Positions 11,179 to 22,547 of a stretch of DNA of 64,000 nt are shown here, piece after piece. The stretch is from Dillenia suffruticosa (lineage: Eukaryota > Streptophyta > Magnoliopsida > Dilleniales > Dilleniaceae), in contig JAVTVX010000011.1 in assembly GCA_033439265.1 (NCBI GenBank), positions 13,909,090 to 13,973,089 of the forward strand, in the 5' to 3' direction. The first letter of the stretch is position 1; every line of letters begins with the position of its first letter. A program made the position numbers and the translations under genes. The notes beneath the pieces were generated by a model. That model did no database searches. It saw only the letters and a program-made list of their open reading frames with translations, and was not told the DNA's origin.

Positions 11179-12937
11179 TCAATGATAATAAAAAAGCAGA
11201 GTGTATATCGTTTGCACCACAGTGAGAGCAAGCAAAAAGGTGGCTGCGAGCAATGAAATGAGTGTCCATGGACTGTCAATGTATTTAGACCTTAATTTGT
11301 CCATCCATTTACTCCATGTTACCACGAAGTGAGTCCAACGTTGGTCGCCGTAGGAATTTATCTCTTTGAATGTATCACGGTAAATAAACTTCTCTGGATT
11401 TGGATCGATAATAATGAAATCATCCTTGGGCCTGTCGATCAGTTTTGTGATCTCTTCATTGTCTCGTGACGAATTTTCAAAAATTCCATTTTTGCAAAGT
11501 ATTTTTACATCGTCAGAAGAGTCGATGAGGCAATCCATAAGTGCCATATAGTCCCTCACGTTTTTTGGATCTCCAGGTCGACAGTACCTCTCATAGGCAA
11601 GGAGGTTGAGAAATACATCCCTCGTTTTACTATGGATCGTTAATGTGGGCACTCTCAGAGTCCCGTCATCAGATGAGAATTCAACATCAAACAAGCTTTG
11701 CGTACGGGTTGTTGGAGTCCCCTTTTCATCCATATCCTTTTTCTGAACTTCACTCCTTTTTCATGCAGGCCCGTTGAACAACTTATTAACTCAAATTCGT
11801 TATCACTTGGTCGGGAATACAGGCAGCAAATTAATTTCAGCAAAGCTTTGAAAATTAATAATATTGTGCAGGGAAGAAGCAGAATCATGAGTAACATTCC
11901 AAGCCATCCGCTACATAAAAATAAACAAAAGAGGTCCACTGCTTGGCTACAAGGTCCAAATCTAGAACTCCTAACAGGACGGTTGAAGCGAGCCAAACTA
12001 TCATATAGCAGACCAAGTAAATGCTTCGGCTCGCCTTGTGGAAGATCACAATATGGACCTGGAATTGTGTAACCCAAAAAATGCAGGGCTATTTTGCTAA
12101 AAGATTTCGTTTCAGGTCCATTCTGAGTCAGGTCATAAAACCTTTGGAGAACAAAAAATGGAAGTTGATTCTCAAATAACACCAAGTCACGCCGTATGGT
12201 GCTGCGAGTGGTTTCATCCATGAAAATAGGCCATCTTCCTTGGCATGAAACCTTCGAATTATTATTATTTTTTTGGTACCATATATTGGACACCGCCTTG
12301 TATCCGATACTTCGCTCCAACTAATCTGGACCGACCACTGTAGTGGCTCCTTTTCAGATGGCGGGTCTCCCAACGGGGAACACTCCATACACACGAAGGC
12401 CTCCCGACGGGAGTCGAACTTCGATCATATTTAAAGGAACTCAACCCTACATTCAGTTGAGTCAACCCACGTCGGTAACCTTCGAATTATTTCAACAATG
12501 AAGCAACAGTCCAATATCATCATTGTCAAGAAATGCTGATCTAAAAACTCTTTCGTTGCCTCTGCATCATAGCATTCACGAGCTTTTCTTATTAAAGAGC
12601 TCGTCTCTGTGATAATGTTTTCGCTTTCCTCGTCCTTTTTTCCTCCCAGAACTAATTGCAAATAATGACTCTTTTTGTCTTCTGCTGCTTCTCCTGCCTT
12701 TTGGGGCTTTTGGTGGTAAGGACCAATAGCAACGACCTTTGGTGTGTATGACGCCGCATTTAAATCTCGTATCGGGACGCTAATTCTGTTTATATATTGA
12801 CGGTCCTTTGTGACAGCTGCAGTACGAGATTTATCAAGTAATTTCTGAATATCGACGATTACTGTTTTAACTTCCATGAATGGAATTTCCCCTTCGTGCT
12901 CCGATATCCCACTCTGTTGTGCATGCGCAGTGGCCAT
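11179..12937 (-). pseudogene. DUF247 gene 2, disrupted by a SINE and frameshifts
   Basis: Homologous along its length to genes 1 and 3, from the start ATG at 12937 (same CAG-ATG context) to the C-terminal membrane anchor ending FYYH. Three lesions are visible. A SINE (12264-12476) sits in the codons for IIRRFHAKE. A deletion of about 40 bp just after it removes the counterpart of the acidic FDDDPIF region and shifts frame. A one-base change near 11740 shifts frame again, between KFRKR and MDEK. The pieces 12937-12431, 12240-11740 and 11733-11179 each read as DUF247. The central hydrophobic segment and C-terminal anchor remain. It shares diagnostic bases with the gene 4 fragment (the stretch encoding DDFIIID), defining a type B lineage. 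Confidence 0.9.
12264..12476 (-). mobile_element. tRNA-derived SINE inside DUF247 gene 2
   Basis: 213-bp insert bounded by a perfect 15-bp target duplication (AACCTTCGAATTATT at 12249-12263 and 12477-12491). Genes 1, 3 and 5 have this site once, giving an empty-site comparison. On the minus strand it contains a B-box-like AGTTCGACTCC and ends in an A-rich AATAAT tail. It lies in the same orientation as the gene. Confidence 0.9.
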
Positions 12938-13297
12938 CTGTGTTTCCAAACATCAGTGACAACTTGTGACAAAAACATCTATGCACCAAAGGGCCTAAAA
13001 ATGTATCCAACAGTGCCATCAATATCAATAGCCATGGACACCTAGAAAAATCCTATGCACCGAACTGATCGATCGTTGATTTTCACCAATAGAGAAAACA
13101 TTTAAAAGCAAAAGGACCGAAAAACAAAGTCCTTCGTAAAACAAGCAAACACCGAAAAACAAGGGATTTCTCTGATCATTGTTAGAGAGAGATTGGGGTC
13201 GACATGAGCCAAGTCTGGCTGCGGCCCGAGGCTTTGAGGGGTAATAACAAATAAAGCTCATGCCTAATAGTTATGTCTAAACTAAGGGCCTAAAAAA
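12938..13297. repeat. 5' flank of DUF247 gene 2
   Basis: Paralogous to the leaders of genes 3 and 5. It includes the short stretch encoding MAIDIDGT (about 13035-13012, minus) and the conserved stretch reading LGPQPDLAH in the minus frame. Probably untranslated leader or promoter. Confidence 0.55.
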
Positions 13298-13804
13298 TGT
13301 CACGGACCAAATAATGGATTCAACCCCAATAAGAAAACTTAGCTCAAAATATCAACCTGTTGGGTGAAAGAGTCTATTGGACTTAAATAGTATTTTATGA
13401 TTTATTGGGGATCCGATATAGAATTCGTAACATTACTCTCCCCTTGAAAAACCCGACGTCTACGGGCGGCTCTCACTCTGAACGACTCGCACTCTGGACT
13501 GCTTTCACCGGCGGTAGCCCTTTTCCTCTTCGGAAGACTCTCACTCCGACACCAGGTAGTCTTTTTTCATTTTGGACAGCTCTTACTCTGGCACCAGATA
13601 ACCCTTTTTCCGATTACCCTCTTCCAGGTAGCCATTTTTCATGTTAGATCGAGACTCTGATACTAATTTATCACGGATCCAAGCAATGGACTCAATACCA
13701 ATAGGAAAACTTAGTCTAAAAGATCGATCTGTTGGATGAAAGAGTATATTGGACTTAAATAGTATTTTATAATTTCTTAAGGATTTGATATGGGACTCGT
13801 AACA
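13298..13804 (-). mobile_element. TRIM (miniature LTR retrotransposon), complete
   Basis: Two LTRs of 135 and 136 bp (13298-13432 and 13669-13804) flank a 236-bp interior. The interior has a tRNA-Met-type primer site (minus ATTAGTATCAGAGT, 13654-13667) beside the right LTR and a purine-rich tract (minus AAGGGGAGAGTA) beside the left LTR. Target duplication AAAAA at 13293-13297 and 13805-13809. The paralogous sites near 6670 and 20040 are empty. There is no coding capacity, as expected for a TRIM. LTR divergence suggests an old insertion. Confidence 0.92.
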
Positions 13805-14749
13805 AAAAATTTTCGAGATGGCCAAGCTAGGTTGGATCAGATGAATGAATTATTTAAATTGGGCCTAAGGCGAATGCCCCAGCGCAACTTAGCCGACTAG
13901 CCGAACTATGATCAAGTTAGGGATACGCTTCCCCCCCTTTTTTTATAATCATCATATAATCATCATATAATCATCGGATCGGGAGAAAGAGTCTAATAAA
14001 GACAGTAAACGCTTCGTTGAGTATATTTGAATCATGCCTGAAAAAACAGAAGTAAAGCATAAGTATAATCCGGCAGCCGTACAATTTCTAAAATGTTTAA
14101 AAGAAAATAAAGTTTTAATAGTTATTCTGATTCATTGTCATGGATGTACCGAAATGGTTAACTCATACCCAACACTAAAAATAAAATAAAAAAATAATGC
14201 ACGGTGCCTTTTCACGGCTTTGTAATATAAAATTAAGGTCAAATCAGAAGAGGTACGGCAATAAGAGGAGCTAAAATTGTCCATTCCATTTGGTTTTTCC
14301 TTAATGTTTTATGGTTGATATTATCTATTACAATCTTTACTTTTTTATATAAATATTATATGATTAACATATATATAATTTTATTTTAAGAAAAAACTAA
14401 CCTAATTAGAAAAAAAATTAAATTTGTCGTTCAAATATCTCAACCAAAAGGAAATAAATCATACAAACCACATCTTTAGCATAAAAAGCAAACATTGGGG
14501 GAAAGGTGGGATTACAAATGAGATTAAACTTTGGTATTTTTATCAAGAGTTATTGTAGTATATAATCAAAGCTTACCAGTAAGTTCAGTTGTTTTAATCA
14601 ATGTAGGAATAGGAAACATTAGCAAACAAATTATAAAATCACACCGATTAATTTACAAATATATTAAAAGAAACACTTTGTTCTAAATTAATTATTTAAA
14701 TGAATTAAGTATTTAACTCTGAAATAATCAATTAATTAATTAATTAAAT
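13805..14749. repeat. Upstream paralogous spacer, no gene
   Basis: Continues the upstream region shared with genes 1 and 3 (compare 6680-7000 and 20045-21000). AT-rich with stops in all frames. No gene recognised. Confidence 0.55.
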
Positions 14750-14960
14750 CAACTTACTTTCTACCACAGATCTCCTCGGCAAGTGCCTCAACTCAGCCAA
14801 AAACAAAGGGCAGCTGCCTTTCTAAGAGCACCAAGTATTGTCTCTTTCAGATGAAAGCACCCCAGCCAAGTGCTTCCCTGTCCGTAAAAAGACCTGCATT
14901 TTCTCTTTATATGTTTAAATTGTTGACTCGGGGTATCTCCAAAAAAATCAAAAATCTTGT
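14750..14960 (+). promoter_or_regulatory. Recurring TATA-containing module, copy 2
   Basis: Same block as at 7090. Here the TATA-like element is altered (CCGTAAAAAG near 14880), so this copy is probably not functional. The following TTGACTCGGGGTATCTCC is shared with 21310, 21945 and 39050. Confidence 0.35.
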
Positions 14961-15009
14961 TGCAAGTTTGTTTAGGACCCACCTGACCGTGTAAGATATA
15001 ATCCCATCA

Positions 15010-17934
15010 AATCATTAAAAATCTGGAGTAGTTTGAGGGTACTATCTCTTGCTAATGAAAGCAGCTCAGCTCAGTGATTCGTGTGGTGCAGAGGCAGACT
15101 CAGTTTATCTCCAAAGATAAAAAATCCAAAGAATAATGTTTATTCTTTTAATTTCAAATATAACCTCAGTTGATTAAAAAGAATAAAGAGTTTTAAGTAT
15201 ACTAAAATTTAGAATATCTTTTATATCTACACCACCAAAAAAAGACAAATACTTAGAATACTGATACAAAATATATGAGAGTTTTGGGGTTAAGAGTTTA
15301 GAAAAGAATATTTAAGTGCGAGATATTCGTATGAAAAAATGCAGATTCAGAAGAAAGAGTCACGGGGAACTTGGGATTGCACAAATATCAACATAAAAGT
15401 AGACTTGGATAAATCACAAAATAAGTAATTTCTTTTTTATTTTTAATGTGATTTACTTGAATATCATGTTTAAAACGTTATTTTTATTAGTTTTAATTAT
15501 TTAAATAAGTTCTTTAATACTATAAATGAAATATACACAAGTTAGAATGCTTGATCTTACAGTTTTTTCTCATGATGGTTATATTTAAATTCTTGTTGTG
15601 TTACTTATTTATGCTATAAGAAGGAATATTTTAAATTATTTACTTTAAAAAGGATTGATACATTGAGATTAAGTGATAATTCAATTATGAATGTCATAAG
15701 TATTGGATATATAAAAAGATATTTGATGGTGGGCTTTGGAGGGGGTTGCTTATGTTACAAAATTGCATACAGATCTAATTTTTTTAGTTTATTAGATTCC
15801 CGCAGCAAAGAGGAACAAAGCTGGTCGGAGTTTAAAGGTTTGTCATAGTTGTATGGTCCTGATGAAGGAAGATTATATTGGGGTTTATATTCTATTGATA
15901 AAGGTCTCGAGGTGAAAAATGGATGTATGTGTGGGGAAAGATAATTGTTATCAAATATTTGTTTAGTGTAAAGACAGTTGTAAAAGGAGTATTTGTATGA
16001 ATATGGAGAAATAAAGACCCCTATCTAAAGTCAAGTAACACTAATTTCAGAACAGCTACTCATGATATTGCCCACTTAATGGTTTTATTTTTTTTATTTT
16101 TTTTTTGGTTATATACAAGAGTTGCACATATTTTTATCATATATATAAAACTTGAATTTGAGACCATATTCAAAATATATTGTGTCTAACTATTGAACCA
16201 ATAAGGTGTGATGGTTTGGTGCAGTTATAGTTTTTTTTTAAAGATAATGAATTATCTAATTCATGATAGTGATTGATATTTGGTTGGATATTTGAAGATT
16301 TGGAAAATATTACTAAGTTGGATATTGTTAAGTTTGGATCCTATTACAGGAAATAGATGTTTTTTCCTTCTTAGATATTTTCTATATATATAAGTTGCAT
16401 TGTTTTTCTTACTAAGAGGGAGTGCATAGGTACACAATACGAAAAATATTTTTAAAACTTCTTAATTTTCTCTTATTGTTTCAAAAGATATAAAATTTTT
16501 TGAAATTTATGAGAGAGTATAGATTGGATATTTGGATTAGCCTAAATTTTCAAACCAAAAAATACTACATTTATTTTCATAGTAAAGAACCTAAGCCTCT
16601 AATGGGAATAGTAAAAGGCATCAATTTTCTGTGAGTGTAGTGGTTGAGTGTTAAATCCCTTTAATGATAGAGTTTGAGTTCGAATTATGGGAATTGAAAT
16701 AAAAATCGGAAGAACTAATCCTTTAATGGACCTCATGGTGTTTGATCAGATTAGTCGGTGAAGGCCGAACATTGATGGTGACAAGTAATCCACTTATATC
16801 GAAAAAAAATAGGAATAGTAAAAGGTGTTGAACGATGACAAATAGGTGTTGAACAACGAAAAATAATTATTCACTCTATTTATTTTAGTTTGATCATAAA
16901 TTTTTTATTTGCTAATTTTGTAATGTTTTTTATATTTATTTCTGATAGTTAACTCGAAAGCAAATCCATGCTTTCCATCTTTCAATCAATATTTGATCAT
17001 CGATGCTTCGTTTGGAGAGCAAATTGTTGAGACAAAATGTTATATCTATAATTCTCACCATTTTTCATTTTGCAGTAACTTTATTGTTATTAAATTCTAA
17101 TGGAGAATGATTTCATGAAGGCTTGAAATCCTTCAAGCTGCTATAGAAGATCAGTCATATTGAAAAAGTTTTTGTCAGACTACATCCCATAGCTTTTTAT
17201 TATATTGTCTTTAACTCGTGCTTATCTTATTTAGTTGATAAGTTGATTTGTTAATACCCAATTTGAGTCGTACAAAAGTGTTCAAGTTTTATTGTTAGTA
17301 ACCCTAACCTTTTTTCTTCACAAAATTATTTTTATGAAAATATATTTTCTTTCTTTTACCGTAATAACACATTAGTGACTAAAATTTTTAGTTTCTGATT
17401 TTTTCTCACCATTTGTGCAAATTAATTATTATAAAGTATAAGTTGTGATCAACATCATAATTTAGTCACTACTTAAATAACTTATTTTGTTATAGTGGTG
17501 GATTGGTACTGAATTTTATAAAAATATTACATGTGAAATTCTCATGATGCATAACAAATTGTGATATTTTTTCTTTTTGTATTGTCGTAGTTTATTTTAA
17601 AGATTTATAATACATTGAAGAACAACCTATGTAGAGTTGCAATTGCGTACAACATGTTTTCATAAAAGTAATTTTTATTCAATATGATACAAGAGCTACA
17701 CCAACCAAGCTGGAAAAGAAAAAGGACTAACATCCTTTTCTGTCCAGCACCACTTAAACCACAAACAAAACCAGCCACCACACCAAGCCCAAAAACATCC
17801 AAAGCCGAAACAATAAACTAGGCCAACGAAAATACAGCAAAATCAAACAAAAAGATGATAGTTATACAAAATATGAAAAAAAAAAAATGAAACAGAAACA
17901 GATAGAAATAGAGAGACGAAGATATGAGGATAAA
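15010..17934. repeat. Spacer Q, copy 1
   Basis: Collinear with 39100-43938, with an extra 1.7 kb near 39260-40960 in the second copy. Shared landmarks include the same SINE insertion (16619/42601) and the run before the gene. AT-rich; no coding gene recognised. The lower part, 17450-17934, is the 3' flank of gene 3. Confidence 0.75.
16619..16811 (+). mobile_element. tRNA-derived SINE in spacer Q, copy 1
   Basis: 193-bp insert with a perfect 14-bp target duplication (GGAATAGTAAAAGG at 16605-16618 and 16812-16825). A-box-like TAGTGGTTGAGTG near 16639, B-box-like GAGTTCGAATT near 16676, and a poly-A-like 3' end (GAAAAAAAATA). The same insertion is present at 42601-42797; the paralogous sites near 32525 and 33900 are empty. 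Confidence 0.88.
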
Positions 17935-19686
17935 TTAATGATAATAAGAAAGAAGAGTGTATACCGTTTGAACCACGGTGAAAGCAAGCAAAATGGCGGC
18001 TGCCAGCAATGAAATGAGTGTCCATGGACTGTCAAAGTACTTGGCCTTTAATTTGGCCATCCATTTGTTCCATGTTACCACGAAATGAGTCCAACGTTGA
18101 TTGCAGTAACAATTTATGGAATTAAAAGTCTTCTTATAAACAAAGTTCTTTGGATCGATATTGATGAAATCATCCTTAGGCCTATCAAACAGTTTTGTGA
18201 TCTCCTCATTGTCTCCTGACGAATTTTTGAAAATTCCATGTTTGCAAAGTATTTTGACATCATCGGAAGAGTCAATGAGGCAATCCATAAGTGCCATATA
18301 GTCCCTCACGAATGTTTGATCACCAGGTCGACAGTACCTCTCGTAGGCAAGGAGGTTGAGAAACACAGCCTTTGTGTTACTATTGACTTGCAATGTAGGC
18401 ACTCTCAGAGTCCCGTCGTCAATTGAAAATTCAACATCAAACAAGCTGCCGTTTTTATTCTTTTCTTTATCAACCCCTTGCGTAGGGGTTGTTGGTGTCC
18501 ACTTTTCATCCATTTCCCTTTTTCTGAACTTCACTCCTTTTTCAAGCAGGCTTGTGGAACAACTTATTAACTCAAGTTTCTGACCACTTGGTGGGGAATC
18601 CTTGCAGCAAATTTTTATCAGCAAAGCTCTGAAAATTAAGAATATTGTCCAGGGAAGAAGCGGGACCATGAGTAATATTCCAAGACATCCGCTACAAAAA
18701 AATAAACAACAGAGGCCCAGAGCTAGGTCACAAGGTCCAAATTCAGATGTCTCGTCTGAAGTGTTGATGCGAGCCAAACTATCATATAGCAGGCCAAGTA
18801 AATGCTTCGGCTTATCATCATTGCCTCCTGGAAGATCACAATATGGACCTGGAATTGTGTTACCCACAAAACGCAGGGCCATTTTGCTAAAAGAAAGAGG
18901 ATCTGATTTGGTTTCAGGTCCAGGAGGATCTGATTTGGTTTCAGGTTCAAGAGAATCTGATTTGGTTTCACCAGGAGGATCTGATTTAGTTTCAGGTCCA
19001 AGATGATCTGATTTGGTTTCAGGTCCAAGAGGATCTGATTTGGTTTCAGGTCCACTCTGGGGCCCTAACGTCAGGTTATAAAACCTTTGGAGAACAAAAA
19101 ATGGAAGTTGATTTTCAAATAACACCAAGTCACGCTTTATGGTGTTGCGAGTGGTTTCATCTATGAAAATAGGGTCATCATCGAAAACATGTTTATCCTG
19201 CATTTCTTCCCCTTCCTTGGCATGAAACCTCCGAATTATTTCAACAATGAAGCAACTGTCAAACAACATTATTTTCAGGAACTCCTGATCCGAAATGGTT
19301 TCAATTAACTTTGCATCATAGCATTCACGAGCTTCTTTTCTTAAAGAGCTCATCTCTGTGATAATGTTCCACTTTTCCTTGTCGGTTTTTCCTCCCAGAA
19401 CAAATTGAAGATATCGACTCTTCATATCTTCTCCTGCTTTTGGGGGCTCTTTGTGGTGACAAGGACCAATAGCAACGACCTTTGGTGTGTATGATGCCTC
19501 ATTTAAATCTCGTATTGGGGGGCTAATTCTGTTTATATAATGACGCTCCTTCGTAGGAGCTACAGTACGAGATTGCTCAAGTAATTCCTGAATTTCGATA
19601 AATACTTCTACAACTTCCTTGGATGGAATTTCCCCTTCGTGCTCCAATATCCCACTCTGTCGTGCATCGGCGGGCAGAGTAGCCAT
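17935..19686 (-). CDS. DUF247 (UPF0481) membrane protein, gene 3
   Basis: Intact 583-aa frame from ATG 19686. The frame extends four codons upstream only through a TTG, so the ATG matching gene 1 is used. DUF247 landmarks are as in gene 1: SYTPKVVAIGP, MLFDSCFIVEIIRRF (about 140-154), DLVLFENQLPFFVLQRFY (about 183-200), FDVEFSIDDGTLRVP, AYERYC, and a C-terminal membrane segment at about 555-581. A central hydrophobic stretch lies at about 323-357. Unique to this copy is a run of about six in-frame PETKSDPLG-like repeats (about residues 212-260) where genes 1, 2 and 5 have one. The protein is therefore longer than its paralogues and than the usual 400-500 aa of the family. Membrane location is inferred; molecular role unknown. 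Confidence 0.9.
   Translation of the reverse strand: MATLPADARQSGILEHEGEIPSKEVVEVFIEIQELLEQSRTVAPTKERHYINRISPPIRDLNEASYTPKVVAIGPCHHKEPPKAGEDMKSRYLQFVLGGKTDKEKWNIITEMSSLRKEARECYDAKLIETISDQEFLKIMLFDSCFIVEIIRRFHAKEGEEMQDKHVFDDDPIFIDETTRNTIKRDLVLFENQLPFFVLQRFYNLTLGPQSGPETKSDPLGPETKSDHLGPETKSDPPGETKSDSLEPETKSDPPGPETKSDPLSFSKMALRFVGNTIPGPYCDLPGGNDDKPKHLLGLLYDSLARINTSDETSEFGPCDLALGLCCLFFCSGCLGILLMVPLLPWTIFLIFRALLIKICCKDSPPSGQKLELISCSTSLLEKGVKFRKREMDEKWTPTTPTQGVDKEKNKNGSLFDVEFSIDDGTLRVPTLQVNSNTKAVFLNLLAYERYCRPGDQTFVRDYMALMDCLIDSSDDVKILCKHGIFKNSSGDNEEITKLFDRPKDDFINIDPKNFVYKKTFNSINCYCNQRWTHFVVTWNKWMAKLKAKYFDSPWTLISLLAAAILLAFTVVQTVYTLLSYYH
18896..19056 (-). repeat. In-frame 24-bp coding minisatellite in gene 3
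   Basis: About six tandem copies of a 24-bp unit encoding (G)PETKSDP(L) variants; one copy has lost a codon, so the frame is kept. Genes 1, 2 and 5 have a single unit here (SGPETKSGPL, NGPETKS, HGPETDSCPL). The segment is polar and probably disordered, between the conserved N-terminal half and the central hydrophobic segment. Confidence 0.92.
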
Positions 19687-21140
19687 CTGTACTTCCAAAC
19701 ATTAGTGACTTGTGATTAAACATCGATGCACCCAAGGGCCAAAAAATGGTATCCAAGACCTCAGTGCCATCAATATCAATAGCCATTGACACCTAGAAAA
19801 ATCCTACACACCTAAGTGATCAATCGTATGTTTTTACCAATACAGAAAACATTTAAAAGCAAAAGGACCTGCCTGACAAAATCCACTATCAAACGAGCAA
19901 ACTTGGAAGTCTCTAATCATTGTTTGAGAGAGATTGGGGAAGACATGAGCCAAGTCTGGCTGTGGCCCAAGGCTACCAGTGGTATTAATTAACATATAAA
20001 GCTCAAGCCTAGTAGTTATGTCCAAACTAAGGGTTTAAAAAATTTCGAGTTGGCCAAGCTAGGTTGGGTCAAATGAACGAATTATTTAAATTGGACCTAA
20101 GGCGAATGCCTGAGCTCGACTTAGCCGACCAGCCAAACCATGATCAAGTTAGGGGAATACTTAGTTGAGTACATTTGAATCAGGCTTGAGAAAAACAAAA
20201 GTTCAATACAGTAGTCGTACAATTTGTGACATTTTTGAAGGAAATAAACTTCTAATAGTTATTCCGATTTATTGTCGTTGATATATCAAAATGGTAAACT
20301 CAATGTATGGCCGTAGACTAAAAAAAGAAAAATACTAAATACATGGTTCCTTTTTACTTGGTCTTATTATGCGAAATTATGGTCAAATCACAAGAGTTAT
20401 ATCAAAAAGAGGAAATCAAAATGCCTATTCCATTTGATTTTCCCTTAATCTTTAGGGTTTGCAACATCTATTACTATCTTTATGTCAAACTTTTTTATTT
20501 AAATTTTTTTGAATATAAATCATGGTGTTTGGTAATCACGGTAGAACTAATCAAATTCGATTTGAATCTAATTAAATTTTTAATAGACAAAATTCTCCCG
20601 ACGTTTGTTTTCTCCATACACAAAAATCGAATCCGATATCTAAATTAAGAGAAACCAATGTTCGGACCGACTAGGCATCAGTGACTTTTTTATTTAAATA
20701 TTATATGATTAATATTCTATAATTTTATCTTGAGAAAAAAGCTAACCTATGTAAAAAATAATTAAAGTAGTCGTTAAAATATCTCTACTAAAAGGAAATA
20801 AATCATACAAACCACATCTTTCTCATAAAAGCAAACATTGGACGGTATGGAAGGATTACAAATTAACACTAGCATTCGGATTGTAGTACAGAATCAAAGC
20901 TTTGCATGTAAGTTCTTTTAATCAACGGAGGAATTGGTAATATTAGCATACAAATTATATAATCAAATCAATTAATTTACGGATATATTAAAAGAATCAC
21001 TTTAAGGAAATTGATGTTTTTAGTTTTTAAAATTTGGAAAAATTTTTAATAATTGAAAATACTTTTAGAGATATTCTAAATTTAAATGTTTTGTCATTGC
21101 ATGAAGAAGCTCTCAAATAATTAAATTAATTAACAAATTA
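19687..21140. repeat. 5' flank of DUF247 gene 3
   Basis: Paralogous to the upstream DNA of genes 1 and 5. It holds a short segment encoding MAIDIDGTE (19790-19764, minus) 77 bp above the ATG, followed by GT and with CAG just before the ATG, which could be a small 5' exon. A minus-strand leader stretch reading MDITTRLELYMLINTT (20025-19834) is also seen above gene 5. No independent gene is supported. Confidence 0.55.
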
Positions 21141-21345
21141 AATCAACTTACTTTCTGCCACAGATCTCGGTAAGAGCCTCAACTCAGCCAAAACGAAGGG
21201 CAGCTGCCTTTTCTAAGAGCACCAAATACTGTCTCTTGCTGATGAATACTCCCCAGCCAAGTACTTCCCTGTCTATAAAAGGCCTGCACTGTCTATTTAT
21301 ATGTTTTAATTGTTGACTCGGGGTATCTCCAAAAATATAAAAAAT
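21141..21345 (+). promoter_or_regulatory. Recurring TATA-containing module, copy 3
   Basis: Best-preserved copy: TCTGCCACAGATCTCGG, TCAACTCAGCC, then TCTATAAAAGGCCTGCACTG and TTGACTCGG. It points away from gene 3. No open frame follows. Confidence 0.4.
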
Positions 21346-21774
21346 TTAGGTGCAAATTTATTTGGGACCCACCTGACTGTGTAAGATATAATCCCATCAA
21401 ATCATTAAAACTCGGGGGCAGTTTGAGATACTATCTATTGCGAATGAAACCAGCTTAGCTCAGTGATTCATGTTGTGCAGAGGCAAACTCAGTCTGTCTC
21501 CAGAGATAAAAAAATCTATGGGTGCAGACTAAATTGGCACCCACAAGATTCTATAAGATATTATGTCACAACAAGACAAACGTCACAACTCAACAACCTC
21601 AAGTTTGTGTTGTTGTGTGACTTAATCACTTCACATTTATTAGAGCTGCTCTTGTTCGATCATTTCTCTCCTTGAGTTTGTCCCATATTAAAAGAAACAC
21701 TTTGTTCTAAATTAATTATTTAAATGAATTAAGTATTTAACTCTGAAATAATCAAATTAATTAATTAATTAAAT

Positions 21775-22050
21775 CAACTTCTTTCTGCCACAGATCTCCT
21801 CGGTAAGTGCCTCAACTCAGCCAAAAACAAAGGGCAGCTGCCTTTTCTAACAGCACCAAATATTGTCTCTTCCAGATAAAAGCACCCAGCCAAGTGCTTC
21901 CCTGTCTATAAAAAGACCTGCATTTTCCCTTTATATGTTTAAATTGTTGACTCGGATATCTCCAAAAAAATCGAAAATCTATGTGCAAATTTATTTGGGA
22001 CCCGCCAGACTGTGTAAAATATTATCCCATCAAATCATTAAAAAGCTGGA
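21775..22050 (+). promoter_or_regulatory. Recurring TATA-containing module, copy 4
   Basis: Second copy within 650 bp of the one at 21141, with TCTATAAAAAGACCTGCATT near 21905. It is preceded by the same AT-rich stretch (AAAAGAAACACTTTG...) seen at about 14660, so it is a local duplication of the module plus flank. Confidence 0.4.
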
Positions 22051-22480
22051 GCACGGGTTGAGCTTGGGTATTATCATACCCGAACTCGACTGGAGTATAC
22101 TTTAGGTGAGATCAAACTCGAGCTTGAACTCATCAAGTTTTTATTTTTTGAACTCGAATTCGAAATATCGTCGGGTATCGTTGGATAGTGTTGTCAGTTA
22201 GTATCATTGGGTAGTATAAATAATATATTTAAAAAAATATATCAAAAAACATAATTTTACATATAAAAATTATTTTTAAAAAATATAATTTTATATAAAA
22301 ATTATTTTTTTTTAAAAAATTAATATCTCTCGGATAATTCGTCGAGTTTTCAAACTCGATATAGTTGGGCTCGAGCTCGAACTAGATACCGAACTACTCG
22401 AGCCCGAGCTCGAAATCAAATTTTGACCGGACAGTGTCACAGGTACCCGTGACACTACTCGGGTGTCATGATAGCCTCAG
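22051..22480. mobile_element. Inverted-repeat-rich insertion in module repeat
   Basis: The paralogous sequences at about 15024 and 21408 run directly from GGAGTAG or GGGCAG into TTTGAG. Here they are separated by about 430 bp rich in CTCGAGCT and GAACTCGA palindromic words, with AT-rich DNA between. No coding capacity. It looks like a MITE or similar DNA element, but exact ends and target duplication are not clear. Confidence 0.4.
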
Positions 22481-22547
22481 TTTGAGATACCATCTCTTGC
22501 TAATGAAAGCAGATTAGCTCAGTGCTTCGTGTTGTGCAAAGGTAGAC

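Noticed and set aside
18723-19055. 110-aa minus-strand frame with a repeated LDLKPNQIL-like unit
   Set aside because: Out-of-frame reading of the gene 3 minisatellite; the main DUF247 frame accounts for it.
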